A stretch of DNA of 5,659 bases from CAWKZT01 sp963854565 (lineage in GTDB: Bacteria; Actinomycetota; Acidimicrobiia; Acidimicrobiales; JAHEJN01), in the NCBI GenBank assembly GCA_963854565.1, contig CAWKZT010000118.1, positions 1-5,659 on the forward strand, given 5' to 3'. The notes beneath the pieces are model-generated. The model was not told the origin of the DNA. It saw only the letters and a program-made list of their open reading frames with translations, and did not search any database. How positions within the stretch are numbered: the first letter of the stretch is position 1; each line of letters starts with the position of its first letter. The translations under genes were made by a program, and so were the position numbers. This document shows, piece after piece, positions 1-5,592 of the stretch.

Positions 1-107
1 GCGAGCCTCGCCATCATGATGACAAGTCCAAGACCGAGCACTACAGCGAAGATCCCAAAGATTAACGCTCGGCGGGCGTCAAGACCGGTGGTAGTTGCTA
101 TCGGCAT
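1..107 (-). CDS. N-terminus of a divergent membrane-anchored protein (partial)
   Basis: Read on the minus strand, an ATG at 107-105 opens a frame with no stop to the window edge, giving 35 residues. The first 13 are polar and end in Asp-Ala-Arg-Arg. Residues 14 to about 35 form one long hydrophobic stretch (ALIFGIFAVVLGLGLVIMMA). An Arg-Arg pair directly before the hydrophobic segment suggests an N-in membrane anchor or an uncleaved signal sequence. The stretch GAAG lies 6-9 bases before the ATG and could be a weak ribosome binding site. The gene is divergent from sucC and shares its 118-bp promoter region. The family cannot be told from the anchor alone. In M. tuberculosis an M23-type peptidase gene lies divergently upstream of sucC, and pilus-assembly CpaB proteins also start with a short Arg-rich head and one anchor helix. 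Both are guesses. That it is a real coding start is more likely than not. Confidence 0.55.
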   Translation of the reverse strand, partial: MPIATTTGLDARRALIFGIFAVVLGLGLVIMMARL

Positions 108-148
108 GTTTCTTCGTTTCGAGAGGTGGTCTGCGCGTGCATTTGTCT

Positions 149-176
149 AGTATCGCTGGGTGCTGTTGCGACGCAA
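149..176 (-). promoter_or_regulatory. Candidate promoter of the divergent minus-strand gene
   Basis: On the minus strand, TTGCGT (176-171) is followed after 16 bases by GATACT (154-149). This is a plausible -35/-10 pair, with 4 of 6 matches in each box, and would give a leader of roughly 35 bases before the ATG at 107. The -35 box lies inside the palindrome at 165-177. The boxes are imperfect, so this is a modest call. Confidence 0.3.
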
Positions 177-177
177 C
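165..177. promoter_or_regulatory. 13-bp palindrome between divergent promoters, candidate operator
   Basis: The bases GTTGCG-A-CGCAAC form a perfect inverted repeat with 6-bp arms around one central base. It ends 7 bp before the TATAAT box of sucC and contains the candidate -35 box of the minus-strand gene. A symmetrical site in this position is typical of an operator for a dimeric repressor that would block both promoters. The regulator is not in the window and I do not recognise the motif. The symmetry is seen directly; the function is inferred. Confidence 0.4.
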
Positions 178-184
178 CACACAA

Positions 185-190
185 TATAAT
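185..190 (+). promoter_or_regulatory. -10 box of the sucCD promoter
   Basis: A perfect TATAAT lies 35 bases before the GTG start of sucC, in an AT-rich stretch that contrasts with the surrounding GC-rich DNA. Transcription would start near 196-198 and give a leader of about 28-30 bases. The -35 region is not consensus: CTGTTG (163-168) is at a 16-bp spacing, while the better-looking TTGCGA (166-171) is only 13 bp away. That may mean the promoter depends on an activator, or that the -35 contact is weak. Confidence 0.6.
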
Positions 191-210
191 TCCTTCTAAA
201 TTCTAGAGAT

Positions 211-216
211 AAGGGA
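211..216 (+). promoter_or_regulatory. Ribosome binding site of sucC
   Basis: AAGGGA lies 9 bases before the GTG at 226. It is the clearest Shine-Dalgarno match in the window and supports the GTG start, which also agrees with the family N-terminus. Confidence 0.6.
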
Positions 217-225
217 ACAGTCAAC

Positions 226-1365
226 GTGGATCTGTTCGAGTATCAAGGCAAGCAGTTCTTCGCCCAGTACGGGATGCCCGTATCTGAAGGCGAGATTGCG
301 TTCACCGTCGATGAGGCCGTAGCTGCGGCCGAACGTCTGGGAACGCCCGTCATGGTTAAGGCCCAGGTTCATGCTGGTGGCCGAGGCAAAGCTGGGGGTG
401 TCAAGTTCGCCGCCGATATCGATGCCGTGCGCGAGCACGCCAGCAACATTTTCGGACTCGACATTAAGGGTCACATTGTTAAGCGCGTGTGGATTGAGGT
501 GGCCAGCGATATTTCTGAGGAGTACTACGCCAGCTTTACGCTCGACCGTGGGGCCAAGAAACATCTCGGCATGTTGTCCAAGGAGGGCGGTATCGAGATC
601 GAGACCGTTGCCGAGGAGAATCCCGACGCCATCTCCAAGATCTGGATCGATCCTGTCGATGGCCTCACCGAAGAGGCCGCTCGCGCTTGGGTATTAGGCG
701 CCAACCTCAACCCCGATGTCACCGATGACACCATCACCATGATGTTGCAGCTTTATACGGCATACAGCGAAGGCGACGCCGACCTTTGCGAGATCAATCC
801 GCTCATCGTCACGCCCGAGGGCAAAGTTCACGTTCTTGACGCCAAGGTCACCCTCGATGCCAACTCTGAATTCCGCCACGAGGGTTACCGCCAGTACGAC
901 GAGACTCAGAACCGCGACGAGCGCGAAGCGGCTGCTCACGCCGAAGGCCTGCAGTACGTGGGCCTCGATGGTTCGGTTGGCGTCATTGCCAACGGCGCTG
1001 GTCTGGCGATGAGCACGCTCGATGTCATTAACCAGGTTGGTGGCAGCCCCGCTAACTTCCTCGACATTGGCGGCGGCGCAAATGCCGACGTCATGGCGGG
1101 TGCCATGCAGGTCATCAACAACGATGCCAATGTCAAGTCGATCTTCATCAACATCTTTGGTGGTATCACCCGAGGCGAAGAAGTTGCCAACGGCATCATC
1201 GAAGCCATGAAGCGGGTCAACATCGATTCGCCAATCGTTATCCGCCTCGACGGCACCAACGCCGAAGAAGGACGCGAAATCTTACGACCACATCTCAACG
1301 ACAAGTTGTTGATGGAAGACACGATGCTGAGCGCAGCGGCTAAAGCCGTCGAGCTGGCGAGCTGA
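226..1365 (+). CDS. sucC: Succinyl-CoA synthetase (ADP-forming) beta subunit
   Basis: SucC pairs with SucD in the TCA cycle enzyme that interconverts succinyl-CoA, phosphate and a nucleoside diphosphate with succinate, CoA and the triphosphate. The 379 residues match the family length (388 in E. coli). The N-terminal ATP-grasp domain (about 1-230) opens with MDLFEYQGKQFF and carries K45 and the glycine loop H49-AGGRGKAGG, which binds nucleotide. Mg ligands are N191 in EINPL and D205 in LDAKVTLD. The C-terminal CoA-ligase domain (about 240-379) has NGAGLAMSTLD (256-266), the FLDIGGGA loop (278-285) and FGGI (311-314), all conserved. The start is a GTG with an AAGGGA site upstream. sucD follows after 13 bases, so the two are clearly cotranscribed. 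Nucleotide preference (ADP or GDP) cannot be read from the sequence with certainty. Confidence 0.97.
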   Translation: MDLFEYQGKQFFAQYGMPVSEGEIAFTVDEAVAAAERLGTPVMVKAQVHAGGRGKAGGVKFAADIDAVREHASNIFGLDIKGHIVKRVWIEVASDISEEYYASFTLDRGAKKHLGMLSKEGGIEIETVAEENPDAISKIWIDPVDGLTEEAARAWVLGANLNPDVTDDTITMMLQLYTAYSEGDADLCEINPLIVTPEGKVHVLDAKVTLDANSEFRHEGYRQYDETQNRDEREAAAHAEGLQYVGLDGSVGVIANGAGLAMSTLDVINQVGGSPANFLDIGGGANADVMAGAMQVINNDANVKSIFINIFGGITRGEEVANGIIEAMKRVNIDSPIVIRLDGTNAEEGREILRPHLNDKLLMEDTMLSAAAKAVELAS

Positions 1366-1378
1366 GAAGAGACGAACA

Positions 1379-2263
1379 ATGAGCATCTTTGTTGACGAAA
1401 ACACCAAGGTCATTTACCAAGGCCTCACCGGTTCCACCGGTAGCTATTACGGCAAACTCAACGCCGAATATGGCACTCAGGTTGTTGCTGGCACCCACCC
1501 CAAGAAGGCCGGCACCGAAGTAAACGGTGTGCCGATCTACGCCAATGTGGGCGAAGCAGTCGATGCCACCGGCGCAACTGCTAGCTGCATCTTTATTCCT
1601 GCTGCGGGCGTGAAGGGAGCGGTAATGGAAGCCGCCGAGGGTGGCGTCGAGTTCATCGTTGCTATCACCGAGGGCGTTCCTGCCCACGACGAAGCCTGGT
1701 TCTTTAACAAGCTTCAGCGCGACTTTCCCAACGTGCAGCTTCTGGGACCCAACTGCCCCGGCATCATCAGCCCCGGAAAATGCAACATCGGCATTACCGC
1801 CGGACACATTGCCAAGGCCGGTGGCCCCGTAGGCATCGTTAGCCGCTCCGGAACACTTACCTACCAGGCCCTGTACGAGCTTAAGCAGAAGGACATTGGT
1901 GTGACCACCTGTGTAGGTATCGGTGGCGACCCTGTCCCCGGTACCAGTTTCATCGACTGCCTGGCAGCGTTCGAAGCTGACCCCGAAACCAAAGCCGTCA
2001 TGATGATCGGCGAAATTGGTGGCTCGGCCGAAGAAGAAGCGGCTGACTTCATCAAGAACTCGATGACCAAGCCGGTCAGTAGTTACGTCGCAGGAGTGAC
2101 CGCTCCAGCCGGAAAGAAGATGGGCCACGCTGGCGCCATTGTTTCCGGAGGCAGCGGTACTGCCGCCGCCAAGATGAAGGCTCTCGAAGCGGCCGGCGTT
2201 CGGGTGGGGCTCAACCCCACCGAAGCAGGCGAACTCATGGCTCAAATCGTGGCTGAACTGTAA
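1379..2263 (+). CDS. sucD: Succinyl-CoA synthetase alpha subunit
   Basis: SucD carries the phosphohistidine and the CoA site of succinyl-CoA synthetase and works as a heteromer with SucC in the cytoplasm. The protein is 294 residues (289 in E. coli). The N-terminal Rossmann-type CoA-binding domain has QGLTGSTG (14-21) and K43 in HPKKAG, matching the E. coli CoA-site lysine. GPNCPG lies at 123-128. The ligase domain has SRSGTLTYQ (155-163), GIGGDPVPGT (180-189) and GEIGG (211-215), whose E212 would stabilise the phosphohistidine. The active-site histidine is H250 in GKKMGHAGAIVSGG. The start fits the family N-terminus. It lies 13 bases after the sucC stop, with AGAAGAGA as a weak ribosome binding site in the gap. 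No terminator is visible after the stop, so readthrough into the next gene is possible. The gene is intact. Confidence 0.97.
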   Translation: MSIFVDENTKVIYQGLTGSTGSYYGKLNAEYGTQVVAGTHPKKAGTEVNGVPIYANVGEAVDATGATASCIFIPAAGVKGAVMEAAEGGVEFIVAITEGVPAHDEAWFFNKLQRDFPNVQLLGPNCPGIISPGKCNIGITAGHIAKAGGPVGIVSRSGTLTYQALYELKQKDIGVTTCVGIGGDPVPGTSFIDCLAAFEADPETKAVMMIGEIGGSAEEEAADFIKNSMTKPVSSYVAGVTAPAGKKMGHAGAIVSGGSGTAAAKMKALEAAGVRVGLNPTEAGELMAQIVAEL

Positions 2264-2301
2264 ATCTGCATACCGTGGGTGGCCACTAAAGCATCGTTCA
2301 A

Positions 2302-2310
2302 TGGCAGAAT
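2302..2310 (+). promoter_or_regulatory. Possible extended -10 promoter before the NDP-sugar gene
   Basis: The bases TGG-CAGAAT form a TGn-type extended -10 box (4 of 6 matches to TATAAT), ending 8 bases before the ATG at 2319. There is no clear -35 box. An 8-bp palindrome, GTGGCCAC (2279-2286), lies just upstream in the -35 region. If active, the promoter would give an almost leaderless transcript. The alternative is cotranscription from sucCD, with AGGA (2311-2314) as a closely spaced ribosome binding site. Confidence 0.27.
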
Positions 2311-2318
2311 AGGACCGT

Positions 2319-3323
2319 ATGGATGCAGTGATACTTGTGGGTGGGTTTGGCACACGCCTTCGACCGCTCACACTCAACACCCCCAAGCAGATGCTTCCGG
2401 TGGGCAACAAAACCATGATTGAAGCCGTCGTGGATCGGTTGGCTGCTCAAGGCATTACTCGAGTCATTCTTGGGCTGGGCTATCGGCCCGATGTGTTTAT
2501 TGATGCGTTCCCGGACAACGTAATTGGCGGTCTGCCCGTCGAGTATGTTGTTGACCCCGAACCGCTCGATACGGCCGGTGCGGTCCGCTACGCAGTACAG
2601 CAGTGCAACGTCGAACGAACCTTCCTCGCCCTCAACGGCGACGTTATTACGACCCTTGACGTGGCTCCCCAAGTGCAACTGCACCGGGATCGTGGTGCCC
2701 TCGGCACGCTGCATCTGGTCCCCGTCGACGACCCGTCTCGCTACGGAGTTGTTCCCACCGACGAGCACGACAAGGTGCTCGGATTCGTCGAGAAACCCGA
2801 CAGGGCAACAGCGCCCAGCCATTGGATCAATGCTGGCACCTATGTACTCGAACCCGAAGTGATCGATCTCATTCCTGACGGCCGTGTATCCATCGAACGC
2901 GAAACTTTCCCGCTGCTGGCTGCCACCGGCCGGCTGTTTGGTTATCAGCACGAGTGCTATTGGGTTGATGCCGGGACCCATCAGACCTATCTCGACATCA
3001 ACCTAGATCTTCTCGACGGCAAGTGGGGTACGGCGGTTCAAATGGTGAGCACCGACGCCATAGTTGCCACGGGTGCGACGGTGACTGATTCGTTGGTTTG
3101 CGACGGTTCTGTGGTGAGTTCTGGGGCGAGCGTCGTTCGTTCGTTGATCTCGCCGGCGGCCAAGGTTGGCCCCGACGCCGTCATCGAGGACTCAATCATC
3201 GGCACCGGCGCAATTGTCGGTCGTGGAGCGCGCGTAGTGGCGGGTTCAGTAGTCGGGCCCAATGCCACGGTTGAACCTGGGCAGGTTCTCGACGGCACGA
3301 CGTTGGCCGCAGAGGATTCCTAA
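2319..3323 (+). CDS. NDP-sugar pyrophosphorylase, probable mannose-1-phosphate guanylyltransferase type
   Basis: The enzyme joins a sugar 1-phosphate to an NTP, giving an NDP-sugar and pyrophosphate, for cell-envelope or glycan synthesis. The catalytic domain (about 1-235) starts with the nucleotidyltransferase signature LVGGFGTRLRPLT (6-18) followed by TPKQM, with K23 as the usual phosphate-contacting lysine. Other family landmarks are EPLDTAGA (81-88), NGDV (106-109), VEKP (157-160), NAGTYV (171-176) and YWVDAGT (214-220), where D108 and D217 are the expected metal ligands. Residues 243-325 are hexapeptide repeats of a left-handed beta-helix (such as IVATGATV, PDAVIEDSII and GAIVGRGARV). 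The layout and the stretch INAGTYVLEPEVIDLIPDG resemble mycobacterial Rv3264c (ManB), a GDP-mannose pyrophosphorylase. Glucose-1-phosphate thymidylyl- or uridylyltransferase activity cannot be excluded. Length (334) is normal. It begins 55 bases after sucD and is followed by a terminator. Confidence 0.88.
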   Translation: MDAVILVGGFGTRLRPLTLNTPKQMLPVGNKTMIEAVVDRLAAQGITRVILGLGYRPDVFIDAFPDNVIGGLPVEYVVDPEPLDTAGAVRYAVQQCNVERTFLALNGDVITTLDVAPQVQLHRDRGALGTLHLVPVDDPSRYGVVPTDEHDKVLGFVEKPDRATAPSHWINAGTYVLEPEVIDLIPDGRVSIERETFPLLAATGRLFGYQHECYWVDAGTHQTYLDINLDLLDGKWGTAVQMVSTDAIVATGATVTDSLVCDGSVVSSGASVVRSLISPAAKVGPDAVIEDSIIGTGAIVGRGARVVAGSVVGPNATVEPGQVLDGTTLAAEDS

Positions 3324-3340
3324 AACGACGAACGACTCGC

Positions 3341-3383
3341 CACCAGGTCGGGTCGTAGTTGTGAGCGAGACTGGTGTTTTTTT
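3341..3383 (+). terminator. Intrinsic terminator after the NDP-sugar gene
   Basis: CACCAG (3341-3346) pairs with CTGGTG (3371-3376), and the stem is followed at once by seven T (3377-3383). Two more pairs can form inside the stem if one G bulges out. The loop is long, about 24 bases, and can fold internally. It lies 17 bases after the stop at 3323 and separates the upstream genes from purN. CTCGC (3336-3340) can pair with GCGAG (3365-3369), which would interfere with this stem. Confidence 0.68.
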
Positions 3384-3406
3384 GTCAGCGGCATCCACGA
3401 TCCTGC

Positions 3407-3415
3407 TGGTAGGTT
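3407..3415 (+). promoter_or_regulatory. Candidate extended -10 promoter for purN
   Basis: TGG-TAGGTT is an extended -10 box with the TAnnnT core, ending 6 bases before the A of the purN ATG. That spacing is what a leaderless transcript would need, and leaderless genes are common in actinobacteria. TTGTCA (3382-3387) resembles a -35 box but is 22 bp away, too far for a normal pair. The upstream terminator means purN needs its own promoter or readthrough. AGG (3411-3413), 8 bases before the ATG, could instead be a poor ribosome binding site. Confidence 0.37.
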
Positions 3416-3421
3416 TCGCGC

Positions 3422-3985
3422 ATGCGTCTTGCCGTGTTGGCTTCAGGGAGTGGCACTATTCTTCAGTCGATCATTGAAGCTGGGGTCGAGGTGACCTTGG
3501 TGGTGACCGATCGTCCGTGCGGAGCGACCGAAATCGCGGCCGCCGCGGGTGTTTCGTGCGTAGTCGTTACTCGAACCTCATTTGCGGCTGACTTCGACCG
3601 CGACGGTTACACAACTGAGCTAGTGGCGTGTCTCCAGAGCGCAAATATTGAGCTTATTGCGATGGCCGGTTTCGGTACGATTTTGGGTCAAGCGTTGCAG
3701 GATGCTTATGCGGGGCAGGTCATCAACACCCATCCGGCGTTGCTCCCGTCTTTCCCTGGCTGGCATGGTGTTGAGGATGCGATGGAATATGGCGTAAAGG
3801 TGACCGGAACTACGGTGCACATCGCCACGCTCGACGTCGATGCCGGACCAATCTTGGCTCAGGCGGCCGTTGCCATTAGCGAGACGGACACTGTTGCTTC
3901 GTTGCACGAACGAATCAAGACGGTCGAGCGGCAGCTTTATCCGGCAACTCTCCAAAAGATCCTCGACCGAGGAAGCGTCCTTTAA
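3422..3985 (+). CDS. purN: Phosphoribosylglycinamide formyltransferase (GAR transformylase)
   Basis: PurN moves a formyl group from 10-formyltetrahydrofolate to glycinamide ribonucleotide, step 3 of purine synthesis. The 187 residues form one formyltransferase domain, shorter than E. coli PurN (212) only at the C-terminal tail. The phosphate-binding loop is ASGSGTILQ (7-15). The catalytic triad is complete: N102 and H104 in INTHPALLP, and D140 in LDVDAGP. The 38-residue spacing from N102 to D140 equals that of E. coli N106 to D144. E169 before YP matches E. coli E173 in the ribotide site. Two changes from the E. coli pattern stand out: Ile13 where E. coli has Asn13, and AGFGTIL (82-88) where E. 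coli has AGFMRIL in the folate loop. The start matches the family N-terminus. purH follows after 49 bases. The gene is intact, and its third codon positions look less C-rich than those of sucCD. Confidence 0.93.
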   Translation: MRLAVLASGSGTILQSIIEAGVEVTLVVTDRPCGATEIAAAAGVSCVVVTRTSFAADFDRDGYTTELVACLQSANIELIAMAGFGTILGQALQDAYAGQVINTHPALLPSFPGWHGVEDAMEYGVKVTGTTVHIATLDVDAGPILAQAAVAISETDTVASLHERIKTVERQLYPATLQKILDRGSVL

Positions 3986-3987
3986 AT

Positions 3988-4016
3988 GCAGTGCTGTTCG
4001 CCTGTACTGCTTTCTC
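3988..4016 (+). terminator. Weak hairpin between purN and purH, possible partial terminator
   Basis: GCAGTGC (3988-3994) pairs with GTACTGC (4004-4010) over 7 bp, including one G-U pair, around a 9-base loop. The tail TTTCTCT is only partly T-rich. It starts 2 bases after the purN stop. It could reduce readthrough into purH or protect the purN 3' end, and it is weaker than the terminator at 3341-3383. Confidence 0.3.
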
Positions 4017-4034
4017 TGACTGGTAATCCTGATC

Positions 4035-5570
4035 ATGACTAAACCACCTCTTCATGCGCCTCGAGCTTTGCTTTCGGTCTTCGATAAAGAAGGCATTGTT
4101 GGGTTCGCTTCGGGTCTGGCCGAACTTGGGTGGGAACTAGTTTCCAGTGGCGGAACCTTTGCCACCCTTCGTGAAGCCGGATTGGCGGTACGCGAAGTCG
4201 CCGAAGTGACCGGAGCCGACGAGATGCTTGGTGGCCGGGTAAAGACCTTGCACCCCGTTATCCATGGAGGGATTCTGGCCGACCGCTCCAAGCCCGAACA
4301 TCTGGCACAGTTGGCCGAGCGAGGTATCGTGCCAATCGATCTCGTGGTCTCCAACTTGTACCCCTTCAATGCCGAGCCCTCCATCGAAATGATCGATATA
4401 GGTGGCCCCACAATGGTGCGGGCCGCGGCGAAGAATCACGCCTCCGTGGGCATAGTCACCACCCCCGCGGACTATGCAGCCGTTCTGACCGAACTGCAAA
4501 CCGGGGCAGAGTTGTCGTTGGTCACCCGCCGTCGTTTGGCCCGAGCGGCGTTCGCCCACACCGCTGCCTACGACGCCGCCATCGTGCGCTGGCTTGACGA
4601 CACCGACGAAGCCTCCGACACAGCTGATTCGCTCCCGGACTCTATTCACCTTGCCCTCGACCGGGTCCAGGATCTTCGCTACGGCGAGAACCCGCATCAG
4701 GTTGGGGCGCGCTATCGCTATACCAACAGCGAAGGGTGGTGGGATACGGCTATTCAACATAATGGCAAGCAGCTTTCCTATCTCAACTTGTACGACACCG
4801 AGGCTGCTTGGCAATTGGCGTGGAACATCAGCGTCGAACCGACGGTGGCGATTATAAAACACGCCAACCCCTGTGGCTTGGCGGTCGGCAGCGATGTTGG
4901 CGATGCTTACGAGAAGGCAAACGCTGGTGATCCGGTTTCGGCCTTCGGCGGCATCATTGGTACCAACCAGACCGTCACCGTTGCGATGGTGGAAGCTATG
5001 CGGGATCGATTCACTGAGGTTATCGTCGCTCCGGCGTACGAACCCGAAGCACTCGACTTGTTGCGGGAGAAGAAGAATCTTCGGGTGCTCGAAGCTACGC
5101 CGCCCTGTACCGAACCGCTGGATATTCGATCGATTTCTGGTGGGTTGCTTGTCCAAACCTCCGACCGGCTGATTGGAAGTCGTGCCGACTGGACCGTTGC
5201 TACGGAGCGCCAACCGACCGAGGGCGAATGGGCTGACATGATCTTCGCCTGGGCTGTGGCCGCCCGGGTGATGTCCAACACGATTGTGTTGGCCAAAGAC
5301 CAACAAGCCGTTGGCATTGGTGCGGGTCAACAGAATCGACGTGACGCGGGCCTTATTGCTGCCGAAAAGGCGGCCGGGCGTGCGGCCGGGGGAGCGTGTG
5401 CGAGCGATGCGTTCTTCCCGTTCCGCGACGGTCTCGAAGCTGCCATTGATGCCGGGTGCACAGCGGTGATCCAGCCCGGTGGATCAATCCGCGACCAAGA
5501 AGTCATCGATGCCGCCAATGAGGCCGGCATAACCATGGTGTTCACCAGCGAACGCCACTTCCGCCACTAA
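4035..5570 (+). CDS. purH: Bifunctional AICAR transformylase / IMP cyclohydrolase
   Basis: PurH carries out the last two steps of IMP synthesis. The C-terminal domain formylates AICAR with 10-formyltetrahydrofolate, and the N-terminal domain closes the ring. Length is 511 residues (529 in E. coli). The cyclohydrolase domain (about 8-195, MGS-like fold at its start) shows LLSVFDKEG (12-20), SSGGT (37-41), GGRVKTLHPVIHGG (66-79) and DIGGPTMVRAAAKN (121-134). The transformylase domain (about 200-511) shows LRYGENPHQ (214-222) and KHANPCG (275-281), where K275 and H276 are the catalytic pair. Further landmarks are AVGIGAGQQNR (425-435), SDAFFPFRDG (457-466) and QPGGSIRDQEV (480-490). The ATG at 4035 gives a normal N-terminus. 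No Shine-Dalgarno sequence is visible before it, so translation may be leaderless or coupled to purN. The gene is intact in both halves. Confidence 0.97.
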   Translation: MTKPPLHAPRALLSVFDKEGIVGFASGLAELGWELVSSGGTFATLREAGLAVREVAEVTGADEMLGGRVKTLHPVIHGGILADRSKPEHLAQLAERGIVPIDLVVSNLYPFNAEPSIEMIDIGGPTMVRAAAKNHASVGIVTTPADYAAVLTELQTGAELSLVTRRRLARAAFAHTAAYDAAIVRWLDDTDEASDTADSLPDSIHLALDRVQDLRYGENPHQVGARYRYTNSEGWWDTAIQHNGKQLSYLNLYDTEAAWQLAWNISVEPTVAIIKHANPCGLAVGSDVGDAYEKANAGDPVSAFGGIIGTNQTVTVAMVEAMRDRFTEVIVAPAYEPEALDLLREKKNLRVLEATPPCTEPLDIRSISGGLLVQTSDRLIGSRADWTVATERQPTEGEWADMIFAWAVAARVMSNTIVLAKDQQAVGIGAGQQNRRDAGLIAAEKAAGRAAGGACASDAFFPFRDGLEAAIDAGCTAVIQPGGSIRDQEVIDAANEAGITMVFTSERHFRH

Positions 5571-5592
5571 CACTCACAGCGGACCCACCATC

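Noticed and set aside
166..190. TTGCGA (166-171) as the -35 box of the sucC promoter
   Set aside because: The spacing to TATAAT is 13 bp, too short for a normal sigma-70 type promoter. The bases are better explained as part of the palindrome.
190..216. A stem between CCTT (192-195) and AAGG of the sucC ribosome site, as a possible translation switch
   Set aside because: With the -10 box at 185-190, transcription should begin near 196-198, so the CCTT arm would not be in the RNA. The pairing is also only 4 bp.
2275..2290. The GTGGCCAC palindrome and nearby bases as a terminator after sucD
   Set aside because: There is no room for a loop in an 8-bp palindrome and no T-run follows, so it cannot act as an intrinsic terminator. 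It is at most a protein site.
1340..2416. A 358-residue open frame on the minus strand across sucD
   Set aside because: It lies fully opposite sucD and the start of the next gene, whose products are clearly recognised. The low-stop antisense frame follows from GC-rich codon use. Its translation shows no known motif.
2298..2981. A 227-residue minus-strand open frame opposite the NDP-sugar gene
   Set aside because: The plus-strand protein has all expected motifs in the same stretch. The antisense product looks like a random translation.
3262..3477. A 71-residue plus-strand open frame bridging the terminator region and the purN start
   Set aside because: It overlaps the ends of two well-supported genes in another frame, runs through the intrinsic terminator and shows no motif.
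4137..5330. A 397-residue open frame on the minus strand across purH
   Set aside because: It is a shadow of the conserved purH coding sequence in GC-rich DNA, with no recognisable domain and no upstream signal of its own.
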